Shown: piece by piece, positions 62,818 to 64,000 of the stretch
Numbering within the stretch: position 1 is the stretch's first letter
Layout: every line of letters begins with the position of its first letter
Assembly: GCA_036571765.1 (NCBI GenBank)
Contig: BROE01000013.1
Span: forward strand, 7,970,709 to 8,034,708
Origin: Plecoglossus altivelis
Taxonomy: Eukaryota; Chordata; Actinopteri; Osmeriformes; Plecoglossidae
Reading direction: 5' to 3'
Length of the DNA: 64,000 bases
Notes under the pieces: generated by a model
The model's database searches: none
Seen by the model: only the letters and a program-made list of their open reading frames with translations
Told to the model about the DNA's origin: nothing
Made by a program: the position numbers and the translations under genes

Positions 62818-62854
62818 TGTGTGTGTCTGTGCGTGTGTGTGTGCGTGTGTGTGA
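62818..62854. repeat. Interrupted (TG)n microsatellite
   Basis: TG units broken by CTG and CG words, followed by a G-rich run. Confidence 0.85.
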
Positions 62855-62930
62855 GGGGGGGGGCATCCTGGAGCCAGTCTTCCACTGGCTGAGTACTGTG
62901 ACGAGGCCAGGGTAGAGCTATGGGGCACAG

Positions 62931-62960
62931 CACAGCACGGCACAGCACGGCACAGCACGG
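62931..62960. repeat. 10-bp tandem repeat CACAGCACGG, three exact copies
   Basis: The array starts in related CACAG words to its left and decays into CACGACACG to its right. It lies about 22 bp inside the proposed CELF UTR intron, near the donor. Confidence 0.95.
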
Positions 62961-63005
62961 CACGACACGTGGGCTGCCCTTACCTGGGTGTGGGCGTCCA
63001 ACGGG

Positions 63006-63133
63006 TCAGTAAGGTCGGTTGGCGTCCTTTGGCCTCTTGAGCTGCACCTTCAGTCTCTTCATGCCTATCTGGAATCCGTTCATGGCCTGGATAGCCGCTT
63101 GAGCGCTGGATGGGTTATCAAAGCTCACAAAGC
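63006..63133 (-). CDS. celf6: CELF-family RNA-binding protein, last coding exon (partial)
   Basis: The exon encodes the C-terminal 41 full residues of a CUGBP/ELAV-like protein, the second half of RRM3, which binds UGU-rich RNA in alternative splicing and mRNA translation or decay. It starts with the last two bases of a Gly codon after a TCTCAG acceptor (63134-63135) and reads FVSFDNPSSAQAAIQAMNGF, then QIGMKRLKVQLKRPKDANRPY and TGA at 63006-63008. FVSF is the RNP1 end, and the RPKDANRPY terminus is invariant in CELF3, 4, 5 and 6, which cannot be told apart from this exon. The symbol celf6 is chosen because CELF6 lies on human 15q23 with the other genes here. Upstream exons are beyond the right edge. 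Just 21 bases after the stop is a strong donor, suggesting a 3'UTR intron. Confidence 0.9.
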
Positions 63134-63928
63134 CTGAGACAAAGACAGGGGAGGGTGATGGTGTGGAAGGTAAGAACAGGGAGGAGGGGGGGGGAGAGAG
63201 AAAGCGGGAGTCTTTTTAGATTCTAACAATGACACAACAAAAGGGGCTTTATTTTCTCCATTCAGGATGTTAATTGAAATTCTGTGAAATAAAAAAGATG
63301 ATTACAGGAAATAAGAGAAATGGTTAATGACATACGTATCAGACACTGCCACGCTGAGGAGCGCTGAAGGACTCAGGTGTCATTTGAATAAAAGTGTGGA
63401 TGCAGGAGAGAGAGAAAGAGATAAGCGCTTCCCATGTAGGGCTGAGATCCAACTGAGAAGGTACATGTTCAGTCCTGCTGTGTGTGAAGGGAGCCATCCA
63501 GTTTGACAAGCTGTGTGTCTGTGTGCCTGTGTATATTTGATAGTGTGCATACATGTCAGCTTGCGTGCTTGAGTGAGTGTGTGTGTGTGTGTAGACTAGT
63601 TGCAAGGTGTGAGATGTGTGTGTGGGCGTAAGAGGTGCAGGGTTGAGGAGTGTGGTGGCAGGGCATAGTTTGTGATGGTGGAGGTTAAAACGAGTTCTGA
63701 TTGGTTGACTGACCAGCTGACTGACTGAATGAATGATTGGCTGGTTGGATGACTGGCTGGCTAGCTGGCTGCCTGATTGGCGGAATGACTTGCTGTCTGG
63801 TTTCTGGAGACTGAGGTGCTTGTGAGTTATCACCTAGGTTTCTGAGCATACAGACTCTCTTTCCCTCTAACACCTCCCCCTCCAACACAGACCCCCCTCC
63901 CCCTTCAACCTCCGACCCCCCCTCCCCT

Positions 63929-63965
<37 letters not shown>

Positions 63966-64000
63966 GGACTCCTGCCCACTCTTATCAGACACCTCAGTGA
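63134..64000 (-). other. Intron of the CELF gene (partial)
   Basis: This lies upstream of the last coding exon on the minus strand. I looked for the preceding exon, which should carry the RRM3 start with residues like NLFIYHLPQEF, and did not find it. Contents are a TG-rich stretch near 63505-63630, CTGG-type repeats near 63700-63780 and a terminal (CA)n. Confidence 0.75.
63930..63963. repeat. (CA)17 microsatellite
   Basis: Uninterrupted CA units following a C-rich segment. Confidence 0.95.

Larger units (their letters stand above)
57823..62983 (-). other. Probable intron within the CELF gene 3'UTR
   Basis: On the minus strand the interval begins GTAAGG right after CAG (donor 62984/62983) and ends with an excellent acceptor: about 40 bases of CT-rich tract then TATTTCAG ending at 57823. 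The donor is 21 bases past the CELF stop codon, too close for exon-junction-dependent decay. It contains a transposon (58541-58981), a CT repeat (59091-59170), a decamer repeat (62931-62960) and AT-rich unique sequence. An AATAAA at 62587-62592 could serve an unspliced short form. The splice sites are seen; their use is inferred. Confidence 0.55.

Overview
The window is nuclear genomic DNA from a vertebrate, almost certainly a teleost fish. It has small coding exons with GT..AG introns, long non-coding stretches, abundant (CA)n, (CT)n and tetranucleotide microsatellites, and one short inverted-repeat transposon of a kind common in fish. I cannot assign a genus from sequence alone. Nothing bacterial, viral or plasmid-like is present. 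Most open frames are low-complexity chance frames or antisense shadows.

Five protein-coding genes are supported, all on the minus strand. From left to right they are: (1) the first coding exon of an ARID3-family transcription factor (8670-9302), whose large downstream intron fills 1-8669; (2) fam219b, six reconstructed coding exons... in fact five introns and a 182-residue product, at 12848-14407; (3) cox5a, four coding exons, nuclear-encoded cytochrome c oxidase subunit 5A, at 15435-17195; (4) rpp25, an intronless RNase P/MRP p25 gene, at 20944-21852; and (5) the last coding exon of a CELF-family RNA-binding protein (63006-63133), which continues beyond the right edge. ARID3B, FAM219B, COX5A, RPP25 and CELF6 all lie on human 15q23-q24, so the window looks like the fish counterpart of that block. 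The gene names arid3b and celf6 rest mainly on this synteny.

Region by region: 1-8669 is ARID3 intron; 9309-10374 is a probable 5'UTR intron and 10.4-10.8 kb the probable ARID3 promoter; 11.3-12.85 kb is a probable fam219b 3'UTR; 14.4-15.05 kb holds the fam219b promoter; 17.2-17.32 kb holds the cox5a promoter with NRF-1 and ETS/GABP-type sites; 17.3-20.35 kb is intergenic; 20.35-20.94 kb is the rpp25 3'UTR; 21.85-22.86 kb is its 5' flank. From about 22.9 to 57.8 kb no coding gene is visible. This 35-kb desert mixes microsatellites with unique blocks rich in homeodomain and POU-type words, which suggests regulatory DNA. A strong acceptor at 57823 and a strong donor at 62983, just after the CELF stop codon, suggest a 5.2-kb intron inside the CELF 3'UTR, which contains the transposon.

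The genes do not form a pathway: they are a transcription factor, an uncharacterised phosphoprotein-like family member, a respiratory-chain subunit, a tRNA-processing subunit and a splicing/translation regulator. The shared feature is conserved order and orientation. I found no convincing new system. The most useful leads are the CELF 3'UTR intron, the enlarged fish RPP25, the octamer-rich non-coding blocks and the TTAA-flanked mobile element.
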